A stretch of DNA of 6,964 nucleotides from Thermoplasmata archaeon (lineage in GTDB: Archaea > Thermoplasmatota > DAOVMN01): NCBI GenBank assembly GCA_030630685.1, contig DAOVMN010000116.1, positions 1 to 6,964 of the forward strand, given 5' to 3'. Below the pieces are notes generated by a model. The model saw only the letters and a list, made by a program, of their open reading frames with translations, was not told the DNA's origin and searched no databases. Shown piece after piece: positions 1-6,467 of this stretch (its first letter is position 1; the number at the start of each line of letters is the position of its first letter). Both the position numbers and the translations under genes were made by a program.

Positions 1-17
1 CTACAATCCAGACCGTC

Positions 18-141
18 AAGGCAGTTAGAATTCTATTCTAACTTCCGTTTGAGCCCGCAGGGCTCGATAAGGCCTGAAGCACGAAGTGCTGAAGTCCGAA
101 TGAACACGCAGTGTTCGTTAAGGCAGTTAGAATTCCATTCT
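18..141. repeat. 51-bp tandem repeat made of five evenly spaced mini-hairpins
   Basis: AAGGC recurs at 18, 69 and 120, exactly 51 bp apart. The stretches 18-39 and 120-141 match at 21 of 22 positions. Each unit contains two hairpins, so hairpin centres fall at about 33, 58, 84, 109 and 135. The hairpins are 24-42 (8-bp stem, TCT loop), 51-65 (GAGCCC/GGGCTC, GCA loop), 78-90 (AGCAC/GTGCT, GAA loop), 102-116 (GAACAC/GTGTTC, GCA loop) and 129-141 (5-bp stem, TCC loop). The stem sequences differ between hairpins but stay paired, and the three inner ones all close as C-GNA-G. Frame 1 is open from the window edge to TAA at 184-186, and 51 bp equals 17 codons, so a repeat-containing protein tail cannot be fully excluded. 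Conservation of pairing rather than of residues argues for a DNA or RNA structural role. The array probably continues to the left of the window. Function unknown. Confidence 0.8.
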
Positions 142-203
142 CATCACAAAGTCCCGGTTGTTAATGAGATTCTCAATTACCCATAAAATGGGAATGCACC
201 CCC

Positions 204-303
204 TCAATCCTTCATCAATGGGATCATTGGTAAGCACCCGGCGGGCCCCACCACCGGCGGCCACTGATGCGATTCCGGTGTGCTTATGGAGGCAATGTGC
301 GAT
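204..303 (-). pseudogene. decayed 3' fragment of a urocanate hydratase gene
   Basis: On the minus strand this stretch encodes RVLTNDP, identical to residues 511-517 of the intact urocanase at 3332-4978. Shifting frame, it then gives IPLMKD followed by a stop, matching that protein's last residues IPMMRD. At DNA level 203-225 matches 3331-3353 at 20 of 23 bases, and 221-239 matches 3429-3447 at 17 of 19. The two matches meet at GGATC, which occurs in the intact gene at both 3349 and 3429, 80 bp apart. The fragment has therefore lost 80 bp between these short repeats, which also breaks the frame. Upstream of RVLTNDP the resemblance is weaker: H..G...VA.G lines up with HAGQVIVADG, and I...LH with IGYSLH. 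Nothing urocanase-like is visible beyond about 303. No function is expected. Confidence 0.78.
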
Positions 304-331
304 CCTATCTTTCGTTACATAACCGGCTGAG

Positions 332-348
332 CGAAAAGAATAAATATA
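332..348 (+). promoter_or_regulatory. BRE/TATA promoter of the padR operon
   Basis: TAAATATA at 341-348 is preceded by the purine-rich CGAAAAGAA, a fair match to an archaeal TATA box with upstream BRE. Transcription would be expected to start about 25 bp downstream of the box, near 368-372, giving a leader of roughly 25-30 nt before the ATG at 397. The start site is inferred. Confidence 0.6.
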
Positions 349-357
349 CAATGCACT

Positions 358-388
358 TCACAACACATAGAACCTCTATGTATTGTGA
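358..388. promoter_or_regulatory. 31-bp palindrome, candidate PadR operator
   Basis: The arms 358-370 (TCACAACACATAG) and 376-388 (CTATGTATTGTGA) are inverted copies with 12 of 13 bases paired and one C/A mismatch (364/382), around a 5-bp centre (371-375). The palindrome contains ACAT and ATGT at symmetric positions (365-368 and 378-381). PadR-family operators are dyads commonly described with ATGT/ACAT half-sites. It lies just downstream of the TATA box, over the predicted transcription start and up to the ribosome binding site. A repressor dimer bound here would block initiation, so autoregulation by the PadR encoded immediately downstream is the simplest reading. The transcript could instead fold into a hairpin that hides part of the ribosome binding site. 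Confidence 0.7.
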
Positions 389-390
389 GG
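385..390 (+). promoter_or_regulatory. ribosome binding site that decides the padR start
   Basis: GTGAGG lies 6 nt before the ATG at 397 and can pair with the 16S anti-Shine-Dalgarno tail. The GTG at 385 is in frame and could be a start codon, but it has no comparable site upstream and itself forms part of this one. ATG 397 is therefore preferred. Confidence 0.6.
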
Positions 391-396
391 CAAAAA

Positions 397-780
397 ATGA
401 GGCGCACCAAGACCGTGGATAAATTCCTTACAAAATTCGACAAGGAACTGAAATCGGGTATGATCTCATTGATCCTGCTCTTCATGATCGATAGGGCCAG
501 AGATCCCATGTACGGCTATCAGATAATCAGGGAGATAAAGGAAAAAACCGATGGAAACCTCGAATTCAAGGAGGGTACCATCTATCCGATCCTCAGGAAT
601 CTTGAGGCGAGGGGGCTATTGAAAAGTGTGTGGGACACGAAGGGGGAGCGGCCCAGGAAATATTATCAGATCACGAAGGACGGGAAGAGTGCGCTGTCAC
701 ATGCCATTGATGACTGGGAGACGTTTTCAGGTGTAATCAAGGATCTTATTTCAAGGGATGGTGGGGAGGGTGGTCCATGA
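397..780 (+). CDS. PadR-family winged-helix transcriptional regulator
   Basis: This is a 127-residue cytoplasmic DNA-binding regulator with the usual length and layout of short PadR proteins. Residues 20-50 contain the first helices with the family hallmark YGYQI (39-43). Residues 59-74 (EGTIYP.LRNLE..GLL) form the recognition helix region. GERPRKYYQIT (83-92) is the beta wing. Residues 94-118 form the C-terminal dimerisation helix, which is short, as in subfamily-2 proteins. PadR proteins bind dyad operators as dimers and are often repressors of neighbouring membrane-protein genes. The stop overlaps the next gene's start as ATGA (777-780), so the two are translationally coupled. The palindrome at 358-388 is the likely operator. 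The ligand or trigger is not visible. In the alternative start at GTG 385 the protein would gain four residues. Confidence 0.93.
   Translation: MRRTKTVDKFLTKFDKELKSGMISLILLFMIDRARDPMYGYQIIREIKEKTDGNLEFKEGTIYPILRNLEARGLLKSVWDTKGERPRKYYQITKDGKSALSHAIDDWETFSGVIKDLISRDGGEGGP
765..769 (+). promoter_or_regulatory. ribosome binding site of the HAAS gene
   Basis: GGAGG inside the end of padR lies 7 nt before the ATG at 777. It supports that start and reinitiation across the ATGA overlap. Confidence 0.65.
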
Positions 781-3320
781 GAAACGGAGTAGGTAATGAA
801 AAGGGGAACACAGAGGAAGAAACTTCGGTTCCGGATACGTCCATAGCGACGGAGATCCAACGGTACCTGAGAATGGTGGATAAGAACCTCAAAGGTTTCA
901 GTCGAAATGCAAAGGATTCGATCCTTATCGAGATTGAAGGTCATATCCAAGAAAAGGTTAGTGAGTTCAAAGGAAAAAATGGTAGTATAGAAAAGGTCCT
1001 GGATGATCTGGGCGAGCCCGAAGCCGTTGCGCACGAGTTCTCACCAACAGTTCGAAGAAGTGGATATAAAATAATTTTCTACCAACTCTACATAATCGCA
1101 ATCTCACTCTTCGCAATGCAAGTTTCGATCAGGGAGTTGATCGAGAATCCTCCAACCGGCTTGGATCAATTCAGTACCGAGTTTATTTTCATGACCCTCA
1201 TGATTGCCATAATAAATTTGATAATTCTGGTTCATATCCAACTCAGTGAAAAAGTGTACCAATATTATGCTCCTATAACACTGTTGTTTAATGGTTTCCT
1301 AGGTTTGATATTCATTCTGTATGTCACATCCTCTCTCAATTCTTTCCTTAGTAATCATATTGACATTTCACATAATATCTTTTCTGATCAACTCTGGAAC
1401 TATCGTCATGAAGACCCTGAGAGTGATAATCTGTGGTTGGTAAGCAGTTCTCTACTCGGTTCATTATCAATTGTTATCAGCATTCGCGGTAACAACATTT
1501 TGTTTAAGGACACAGCAGATGGAATCTCTCAAATGAAAAATATCACTTTTCAATTATTACCCCTCGTTCTCATCGTTGATCTGATCGTCCTTACATTTTA
1601 CCTGCACAAGATCACACCAACATTCGATCACTATTTTCAATGGATCACCGGGATCGGATATATTAGCTTCATACTCCTCCTTTTCATAGGAACGTCCAGT
1701 ATCTTAATATTATGTTTGAGAGTTAAGCTATCTTATCGGCTGGTCCATATTGATAAACCCTTATTCGCTTACATGGTCATTATCGTTCTACTTCTCACCT
1801 CCCTCACAGGCTGTCTGATATTCGACCAATTTCAGATTACCGAGGATTCTGTGGATCGAGGATATTTCAGCGATTATCAAGATTATCCCTTGGAAGGAAA
1901 ATCGTTCTTCTTCAATGGATCAATATACATTTTTAAACGGGTCTATAACGAAATGGAATATCGCTGTGAATTACTCAAATGGGATCGAAATCTTACCACG
2001 TCCGAGCCGATCATCAGTCTTTCGATGGGTCAGAGGGTCAAGTACCGCTCGCTTCATGAAGAGGTCGTCCAGGATGGGAAATATCTCCATATTCTGGCTG
2101 ATGTTCCGCAAGAAGTGATTGAAGATGATGGAAAAAACGAATATCAATATTATCTAGTATCATTGGAGGGATCCATTATAGGGAATACGACCTTCTCGGT
2201 AAATTGCTCCAATTCTTGGGAGTACGATTACCTCCTACCGTCAGATACCACAGTTCGCATTTTCTTTGTTGAAACCGAATCGAACGGTACCTCCAATGTG
2301 ATTGATGGCATCAATATCACGGCTGTGACGATCAATAATGGCACAGATGTCGTGATGAATTCATCATATTGCCATGTAGATTTCAGATCAATGATATCAT
2401 CCTGGGAGTACAGACCATCGTTTTACCGGTTCATTCCTGGCATCCATGCTTATGGAATTATCATACCGACAAGCAAGTATGAATACCCTTCCGATCAAAC
2501 CGTGCATTATGACAGAACTCGAGATCGGGTGTTCTACATTCAGATATCCTACAACGGTACTATCATCATTCCTTTGACCATGATCTCGAACACGACACAA
2601 TTCCAGGAGGTATACAGGAAATACGAAGATGAATCCGGGGTCGTTTTCAATAAAGGATTTCATGACCAATTGCATTTCAGGAGGGAGATCAGAAATGTAA
2701 CCCATTCTATCTCTGAATATGGGATGTGGCAAATTCACGCTGATGGCAGTGTTCAGGAAACGGTTTACTCCCGAAGCATCCAGCGTATTCCCGTCGAGTA
2801 TGTCAGCTTTCCGTGGATTGGAGGTGACTTTGGGTACATAGATGAGGACGGTTGTATTCATATCGCAACAATAGTACGGAATAATTCTGTCGATAACGGT
2901 ATCTTCATATTGAATACATTTTCATTCGACTCATCAGGCATCATGGTACATTCGAAATCCTATCCATTGAGCTCACTGGCTGCATTCAATTTTGCGGAAA
3001 AGCATCTAATCGGACGAACGTATGATGACATTTCATATTTTTTCTTTTTCGATGATATGCTGGGCGACAATGCGACGTCGATAATCACTATGGAATGCTG
3101 GATCCAGGAATCCTTCGATTATAAACATTCAAATGGTGCCATGTATCGGTATCAGGTTGAGATCACCAATGGAGAGATGCAGTTCCTGGAATATGGTCCC
3201 GAGATCGAACCAGATGAAACCAAAGATCGGTTTTACCAATCAGTGATTAGCGGAATCCTGACTGGTCTTGCCCTCCCTGCATATCTCTGGTGGCTATTGA
3301 AAAAGAGGATCAGTAGCTGA
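777..3320 (+). CDS. HAAS-domain multi-pass membrane protein with large outer domain
   Basis: The 847-residue protein begins with a cytoplasmic HAAS-like helical domain at about 25-90, recognisable from the pattern I..YL..(V)...L......I..EIE.HI.E and the ending LG.PE..A.EF. HAAS (DUF1700-type) proteins are typically encoded next to PadR regulators. Seven membrane segments follow at about 98-117, 136-155, 163-187, 218-236, 257-276, 289-315 and 329-349. A hydrophilic region of about 470 residues comes next, then one more segment (820-841) and a KKR tail. Acidic and basic loops fit an N-inside topology, which puts 350-819 outside. That region has 13 N-glycosylation sequons (N380, 405, 470, 476, 503, 513, 521, 528, 593, 605, 640, 702, 765). 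It also has beta-rich stretches such as DGKYLHILADV and YIDEDGCIHIATI that resemble beta-propeller blades. I do not recognise the outer domain. The role is inferred to be envelope sensing or a regulated membrane component; no catalytic motif is seen. DNA is more A+T-rich than hutU. Confidence 0.85.
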   Translation: MRNGVGNEKGNTEEETSVPDTSIATEIQRYLRMVDKNLKGFSRNAKDSILIEIEGHIQEKVSEFKGKNGSIEKVLDDLGEPEAVAHEFSPTVRRSGYKIIFYQLYIIAISLFAMQVSIRELIENPPTGLDQFSTEFIFMTLMIAIINLIILVHIQLSEKVYQYYAPITLLFNGFLGLIFILYVTSSLNSFLSNHIDISHNIFSDQLWNYRHEDPESDNLWLVSSSLLGSLSIVISIRGNNILFKDTADGISQMKNITFQLLPLVLIVDLIVLTFYLHKITPTFDHYFQWITGIGYISFILLLFIGTSSILILCLRVKLSYRLVHIDKPLFAYMVIIVLLLTSLTGCLIFDQFQITEDSVDRGYFSDYQDYPLEGKSFFFNGSIYIFKRVYNEMEYRCELLKWDRNLTTSEPIISLSMGQRVKYRSLHEEVVQDGKYLHILADVPQEVIEDDGKNEYQYYLVSLEGSIIGNTTFSVNCSNSWEYDYLLPSDTTVRIFFVETESNGTSNVIDGINITAVTINNGTDVVMNSSYCHVDFRSMISSWEYRPSFYRFIPGIHAYGIIIPTSKYEYPSDQTVHYDRTRDRVFYIQISYNGTIIIPLTMISNTTQFQEVYRKYEDESGVVFNKGFHDQLHFRREIRNVTHSISEYGMWQIHADGSVQETVYSRSIQRIPVEYVSFPWIGGDFGYIDEDGCIHIATIVRNNSVDNGIFILNTFSFDSSGIMVHSKSYPLSSLAAFNFAEKHLIGRTYDDISYFFFFDDMLGDNATSIITMECWIQESFDYKHSNGAMYRYQVEITNGEMQFLEYGPEIEPDETKDRFYQSVISGILTGLALPAYLWWLLKKRISS

Positions 3321-3331
3321 GATTTCCTTCC

Positions 3332-4978
3332 TCAATCCCTCATCATCGGGATCCTCGCACCCCGCTCCCTCGCCACCTGCACAGCTTCCTCATACCCTGC
3401 ATCCACATGCCTGAATATCCCGGTCAAAGGATCGTTGGTGAGCACCCTTTTCAATCTGACTTCCGCCTCCTTTGTCCCGTCCGCCACAATAACCTGTCCC
3501 GCATGCAGGGAATACCCGATTCCGACCCCGCCCCCATGATGGAAGCTGACCCAGGTTGCCCCCGATGCAGCATTCAGCATTGCATTCAAGATGGGCCAGT
3601 CTGCAATGGCATCCGAGCCGTCCTTCATTGCCTCTGTCTCCCGATTGGGAGAGGCCACGCTGCCGCCGTCCAGGTGGTCCCTGCCAATGACGATTGGCGC
3701 TTTCACTTTACCCTCCTTGACAAGATTGTTGAACAACACCCCGGCCTTGTCCCGCTCTCCGTAGCCCAGCCAGCAGATCCTTGAGGGAAGGCCCTGGAAG
3801 GCCACCCTCTCGCCTGCCATCTTTAGCCAGCGGTGAAGGGGCTTGTCGTGTGGGAAGAGTCTCATGAGCTCCCGATCTGTGGTAAAGATGTCCTCTGCCT
3901 CGCCTGAGAGGGCCACCCATCTGAATGGGCCGCGTCCTTCACAGAACTGGGGCCGGATAAATGCAGGCACGAATCCAGGGAACTCGAAGGCGTTTTTGTA
4001 TCCGGCCTTGTAGGCCTGACCGCGCAGGTTGTTCCCGTAGTCGAACACCACCGCTCCCTTGCGCTGGAACTCCACCATTGCCTTGCAGTGCTCCACCATG
4101 GACTCGTAGGCCATCTCCTTGTATTTCTTCGGGTCTTCCCCTCTCAGGCGGAGGGCATCCTCGTAGGGTATTCCATGGGGCACATACCCGTTCAGTTCAT
4201 CGTGTGCCGATGTCTGATCTGTTACAATATCCGGAATTATTCCCCTGCGAAGGATCTCGGGAAGTAGTTCGGCGGTGTTACCAAGCAGCCCCACGCTTAT
4301 TGCCTTTCCTTCCTCTTTTGCCTTGAGCACGATATCCAATGCCTCGCTTAGGGATTCTGTCATCGTGTCGAGGTATTTTGTCTCAAGTCTCCGTTTTATT
4401 CTCTCCCGGTCCACCTCCACGATAAGTGCGGCCGCACCGTTGAAGGTTGCAGCCAAGGGCTGGGCGCCGCCCATCCCACCGAGACCGCCTGTGAGCACGA
4501 ACCTTCCTTCGAGTGTTCCATCGAAATGCTGACGTGCTGCTTCGGCAAAGGTCTCGTAGGTCCCCTGTAAAACCCCTTGAGTGCCTATGTAGATCCAGGA
4601 GCCCGCTGTCATCTGTCCGTACATGATCAGTCCCTTTTTTTCCAGTTCGTTGAAATAGTCCCAATTCGCCCAGTTCCCCACAAGGTTGGAGTTTGCGATG
4701 AGCACCCGCGGAGCATCTGTGTGGGTCTTAGCCACGCCCACGGGCTTACCGCTCTGAACCAGGAGGGTCTCGTCCGTCTCAAGCTCCTTCAGGGTCTGGA
4801 TGATGGCACGATAGCACTCCCAGTTCCTGGCTGCTTTCCCGGTGCCGCCATACACAATGAGTTCATCGGGCTTTTCAGCAACTTCCGGATCGAGATTGTT
4901 CATGAGCATACGCATGGCTGCCTCGATCTGCCAGTTCTTGCAGCTCAGTTCTGTGCCTCTTGGTGCTTTGATTTTCAT
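3332..4978 (-). CDS. hutU: urocanate hydratase (urocanase)
   Basis: This is a full-length cytoplasmic urocanase of 548 residues (EC 4.2.1.49), which hydrates urocanate to 4-imidazolone-5-propionate in histidine degradation using tightly bound NAD+ as electrophile. The family start IKAPRGTEL.CKNW is at residues 3-16. The glycine-rich GLGGMGGAQP (165-174) belongs to the NAD+-binding domain. FQGLPSRICW (394-403) is the urocanase signature, with Cys402 corresponding to the active-site Cys410 of the Pseudomonas putida enzyme. RVLTNDP and HVDAGYE (511-530) close the protein. ATG 4978 is preferred over a start at 5032 because a TATA-like box lies 26 bp upstream, so the longer form would begin outside the transcript, and because homologues begin here. 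The gene converges on the HAAS gene with 11 bp between stops. No hutH, hutI or formiminoglutamate gene is in the window. It is visibly more G+C-rich than the PadR/HAAS operon. Confidence 0.97.
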   Translation of the reverse strand: MKIKAPRGTELSCKNWQIEAAMRMLMNNLDPEVAEKPDELIVYGGTGKAARNWECYRAIIQTLKELETDETLLVQSGKPVGVAKTHTDAPRVLIANSNLVGNWANWDYFNELEKKGLIMYGQMTAGSWIYIGTQGVLQGTYETFAEAARQHFDGTLEGRFVLTGGLGGMGGAQPLAATFNGAAALIVEVDRERIKRRLETKYLDTMTESLSEALDIVLKAKEEGKAISVGLLGNTAELLPEILRRGIIPDIVTDQTSAHDELNGYVPHGIPYEDALRLRGEDPKKYKEMAYESMVEHCKAMVEFQRKGAVVFDYGNNLRGQAYKAGYKNAFEFPGFVPAFIRPQFCEGRGPFRWVALSGEAEDIFTTDRELMRLFPHDKPLHRWLKMAGERVAFQGLPSRICWLGYGERDKAGVLFNNLVKEGKVKAPIVIGRDHLDGGSVASPNRETEAMKDGSDAIADWPILNAMLNAASGATWVSFHHGGGVGIGYSLHAGQVIVADGTKEAEVRLKRVLTNDPLTGIFRHVDAGYEEAVQVARERGARIPMMRD

Positions 4979-5000
4979 GGTTGTTGGTAAGCGGAGGATT

Positions 5001-5017
5001 TTCTTAAAGGTTTCGTG
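5001..5017 (-). promoter_or_regulatory. hutU promoter, leaderless type
   Basis: On the minus strand TTTAAGAA (5008 to 5001) is preceded by the BRE-like CGAAACC. The centre of the box is about 26 bp before the ATG at 4978, the normal archaeal TATA-to-start distance. Transcription should therefore begin at or within a few bases of the start codon. No Shine-Dalgarno sequence lies directly before that ATG, which agrees. Confidence 0.6.
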
Positions 5018-5195
5018 CGGGAATAACGCCAAGATGCTCTGTTGAGGCTGTCCAATAATTCATTTTTCGCATTACAGATCGCCCCATAAATTCAAAAACC
5101 GCCTTTATTAGCGTTATTAGCCAGACAACCTGCCGAGAGACTTGAGCGGGATATGGACCTATTGTGCATAAACAGGCGGAGTTAAGGTTAGAAAA

Positions 5196-6437
5196 TCAAA
5201 GCACCATTTCATCAGATACGGGATCATCCACAGAATAACGATCATCCATACATGGCTGGGAATATGCTGTCAATGTTCCATGTGCATTTGCCAGCGACTT
5301 GCAGTAAAAAAATGCCTCTTCAACACTTGTTTCACCATCTTGATTACCTGTTGGTGCCGTATCCCCTTTATTCTCGCCGATACCTTGCTCCCAGAAACCA
5401 TATCCTATGACCGTAAAACCCGTTAACAAAGGCGCTGTGGACCCTGTAACGATGATCCGTCCCGGCATACTGGGATTTTCGTAGGCATCCGCGGTCTCCC
5501 CGTACAGATGTCCTGATGTATCCTCATTCGCAAGGAAGCCGCTTTGACAGGCACATGTGATAAACAGGAATTTGTCAGGAGTGAAATCGGTCAGCATATC
5601 TCTAAGTTCATAATCCCAAAGATCTGTGGTTTGAAGTGTCTCCGTATCATCTTCATAGATCTGAAGACGCGAATTTGTAGCTGTGCATGCACCGTGAGTT
5701 ACGATGTAAAACACGACTGTTGCATTATCAAAATCCGAGGACATTTCCTTAACGTATGAAAGTGCCCTGATTATACATTCATGTGTGTATGTGAATTTTT
5801 CTAAGTATACGAAGTGTTCTTCCGGATACCCTATTTGCTTGAGCGTCCTTATTCCAGGGTAATAATCAGCCTCAAGACCCCCTGCGGTATTATATTCGTG
5901 GCAGCATGTAGCAAGTATTGCCCATTTGTTTGGCAGCTCATCTACTACTGGCGTGTCCAGATATTCGGGACAGCCACCCACCGAAGATACATCGCAAATA
6001 TATCGTATCGGGAAATATGCGGGGGTTGGATGTGTATCCGCAGATTCTGGACAGACGCCTATTTTGTAAGCAGGAACAGAGATATCCACAGAACAATCGT
6101 GAGACTTTTTATTATTTCTAACCATTAGAGTGATCGTATAGTCTTCCCAACCCAAACTATGATTATATGTATGGGTGGTCATGGGAGAATGATCGAAGGT
6201 AGCGTTTTCTTCAGTGGCGTTTTCTTCAGGTTCATCACCCCAGATCCATGTAAAATTCAGATTCGTGCCTTTTGAAAATTTACCATTGACAAATACATTA
6301 TAACCATCGACTTTGTAAATAAAGGCAGGAGAGATATTTTCCTCATCATCCTCTGACATGGCATTCTCATAGAGATACCATGTTGGTATTGCAGCTAATA
6401 TTACGCAAATTGCAACTATTACTTGAAGCCTTTTCAA
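5196..6437 (-). CDS. membrane-anchored PKD plus caspase-like (C13-like) cysteine peptidase
   Basis: The 413-residue protein starts with KR and a hydrophobic segment (5-23), a signal anchor or signal peptide, so the rest should be extracytoplasmic. Residues about 36-122 are a PKD-like beta-sandwich, with W.WGD (64-68) and HTY...G..DYTITLMVRN (89-108). Residues about 168-400 look like a clan CD caspase-fold peptidase. The catalytic His is probably H248 in FYIVTHG, and the nucleophile is C297 in FITCACQSG, as in legumain-type C13 enzymes. A later strand GRIIVTGS (326-333) and SVEEAFFY (371-378) fit the same fold. The position before A-C, normally Asp or Glu, is Cys295. Six N-X-S/T sequons (N34, 61, 73, 78, 92, 238) fit secretion. 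The start is TTG, the only start codon between an in-frame upstream stop and the membrane segment. Substrate unknown; an extracellular protease or self-processing protein is likely. Confidence 0.82.
   Translation of the reverse strand: MKRLQVIVAICVILAAIPTWYLYENAMSEDDEENISPAFIYKVDGYNVFVNGKFSKGTNLNFTWIWGDEPEENATEENATFDHSPMTTHTYNHSLGWEDYTITLMVRNNKKSHDCSVDISVPAYKIGVCPESADTHPTPAYFPIRYICDVSSVGGCPEYLDTPVVDELPNKWAILATCCHEYNTAGGLEADYYPGIRTLKQIGYPEEHFVYLEKFTYTHECIIRALSYVKEMSSDFDNATVVFYIVTHGACTATNSRLQIYEDDTETLQTTDLWDYELRDMLTDFTPDKFLFITCACQSGFLANEDTSGHLYGETADAYENPSMPGRIIVTGSTAPLLTGFTVIGYGFWEQGIGENKGDTAPTGNQDGETSVEEAFFYCKSLANAHGTLTAYSQPCMDDRYSVDDPVSDEMVL
6202..6229 (-). repeat. 15-bp in-frame duplication inside the PKD domain
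   Basis: The 13-mer GCGTTTTCTTCAG occurs at 6202-6214 and again at 6217-6229, offset 15 bp. It encodes EENAT twice (residues 71-80) and so makes two consecutive N-glycosylation sequons in a loop of the PKD domain. The near identity of the copies suggests a recent slippage duplication. Confidence 0.85.
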
Positions 6438-6440
6438 TTT

Positions 6441-6448
6441 ATCACCTT
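6441..6448 (-). promoter_or_regulatory. strong ribosome binding site supporting a TTG start
   Basis: On the minus strand AAGGTGAT is a near-perfect match to the 16S anti-Shine-Dalgarno complement (GGAGGTGAT). It ends 3 nt before the TTG at 6437. In-frame TGA lies just upstream with no ATG or GTG between, so the TTG is the start. Confidence 0.75.
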
Positions 6449-6467
6449 CTCACGATACTGGCATTTG

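Noticed and set aside
18..141. CRISPR array
   Set aside because: There are no constant repeats of 25-37 bp with unique spacers. The units are contiguous and differ mainly in their stems, and no cas genes are present.
1..186. Plus-strand frame open from the left edge to TAA at 184, containing the 51-bp repeats as 17-residue units
   Set aside because: Only a few positions (R, Q, S) are shared between translated units, while base pairing is kept. It has no visible start in the window, so I treat it as a consequence of the 51-bp period and not as a gene.
127..351. 74-residue minus-strand frame as a real small protein
   Set aside because: Its only recognisable part is RVLTNDP, from the urocanase remnant. 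The rest crosses the deletion junction and runs into the repeat array, and its start lies in the padR promoter region.
2397..2861. 154-residue minus-strand frame within the HAAS gene
   Set aside because: It is an antisense shadow of a continuous 847-codon gene with clear domains and coupling to padR.
3300..3304. Run of five T on the minus strand just past the hutU stop as a terminator
   Set aside because: It is too short and lies within the coding end of the HAAS gene. A convergent overlap terminator is possible but not supported.
3407..4990. Several plus and minus frames inside hutU
   Set aside because: All are shadows of the complete urocanase frame, which carries the full set of family motifs.
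5099..5179. CCGCCT/AGGCGG inverted repeat between hutU and the protease gene
   Set aside because: The arms are 6 bp with a 69-bp spacer, easily found by chance, and there is no U-tract in the right place for a terminator.
5181..5195. GTTAAGGTTAGAA resembling the repeat array's GTTAAGGCAGTTAGAA
   Set aside because: The match is short and gapped and has no hairpin partner, so it is probably coincidence.
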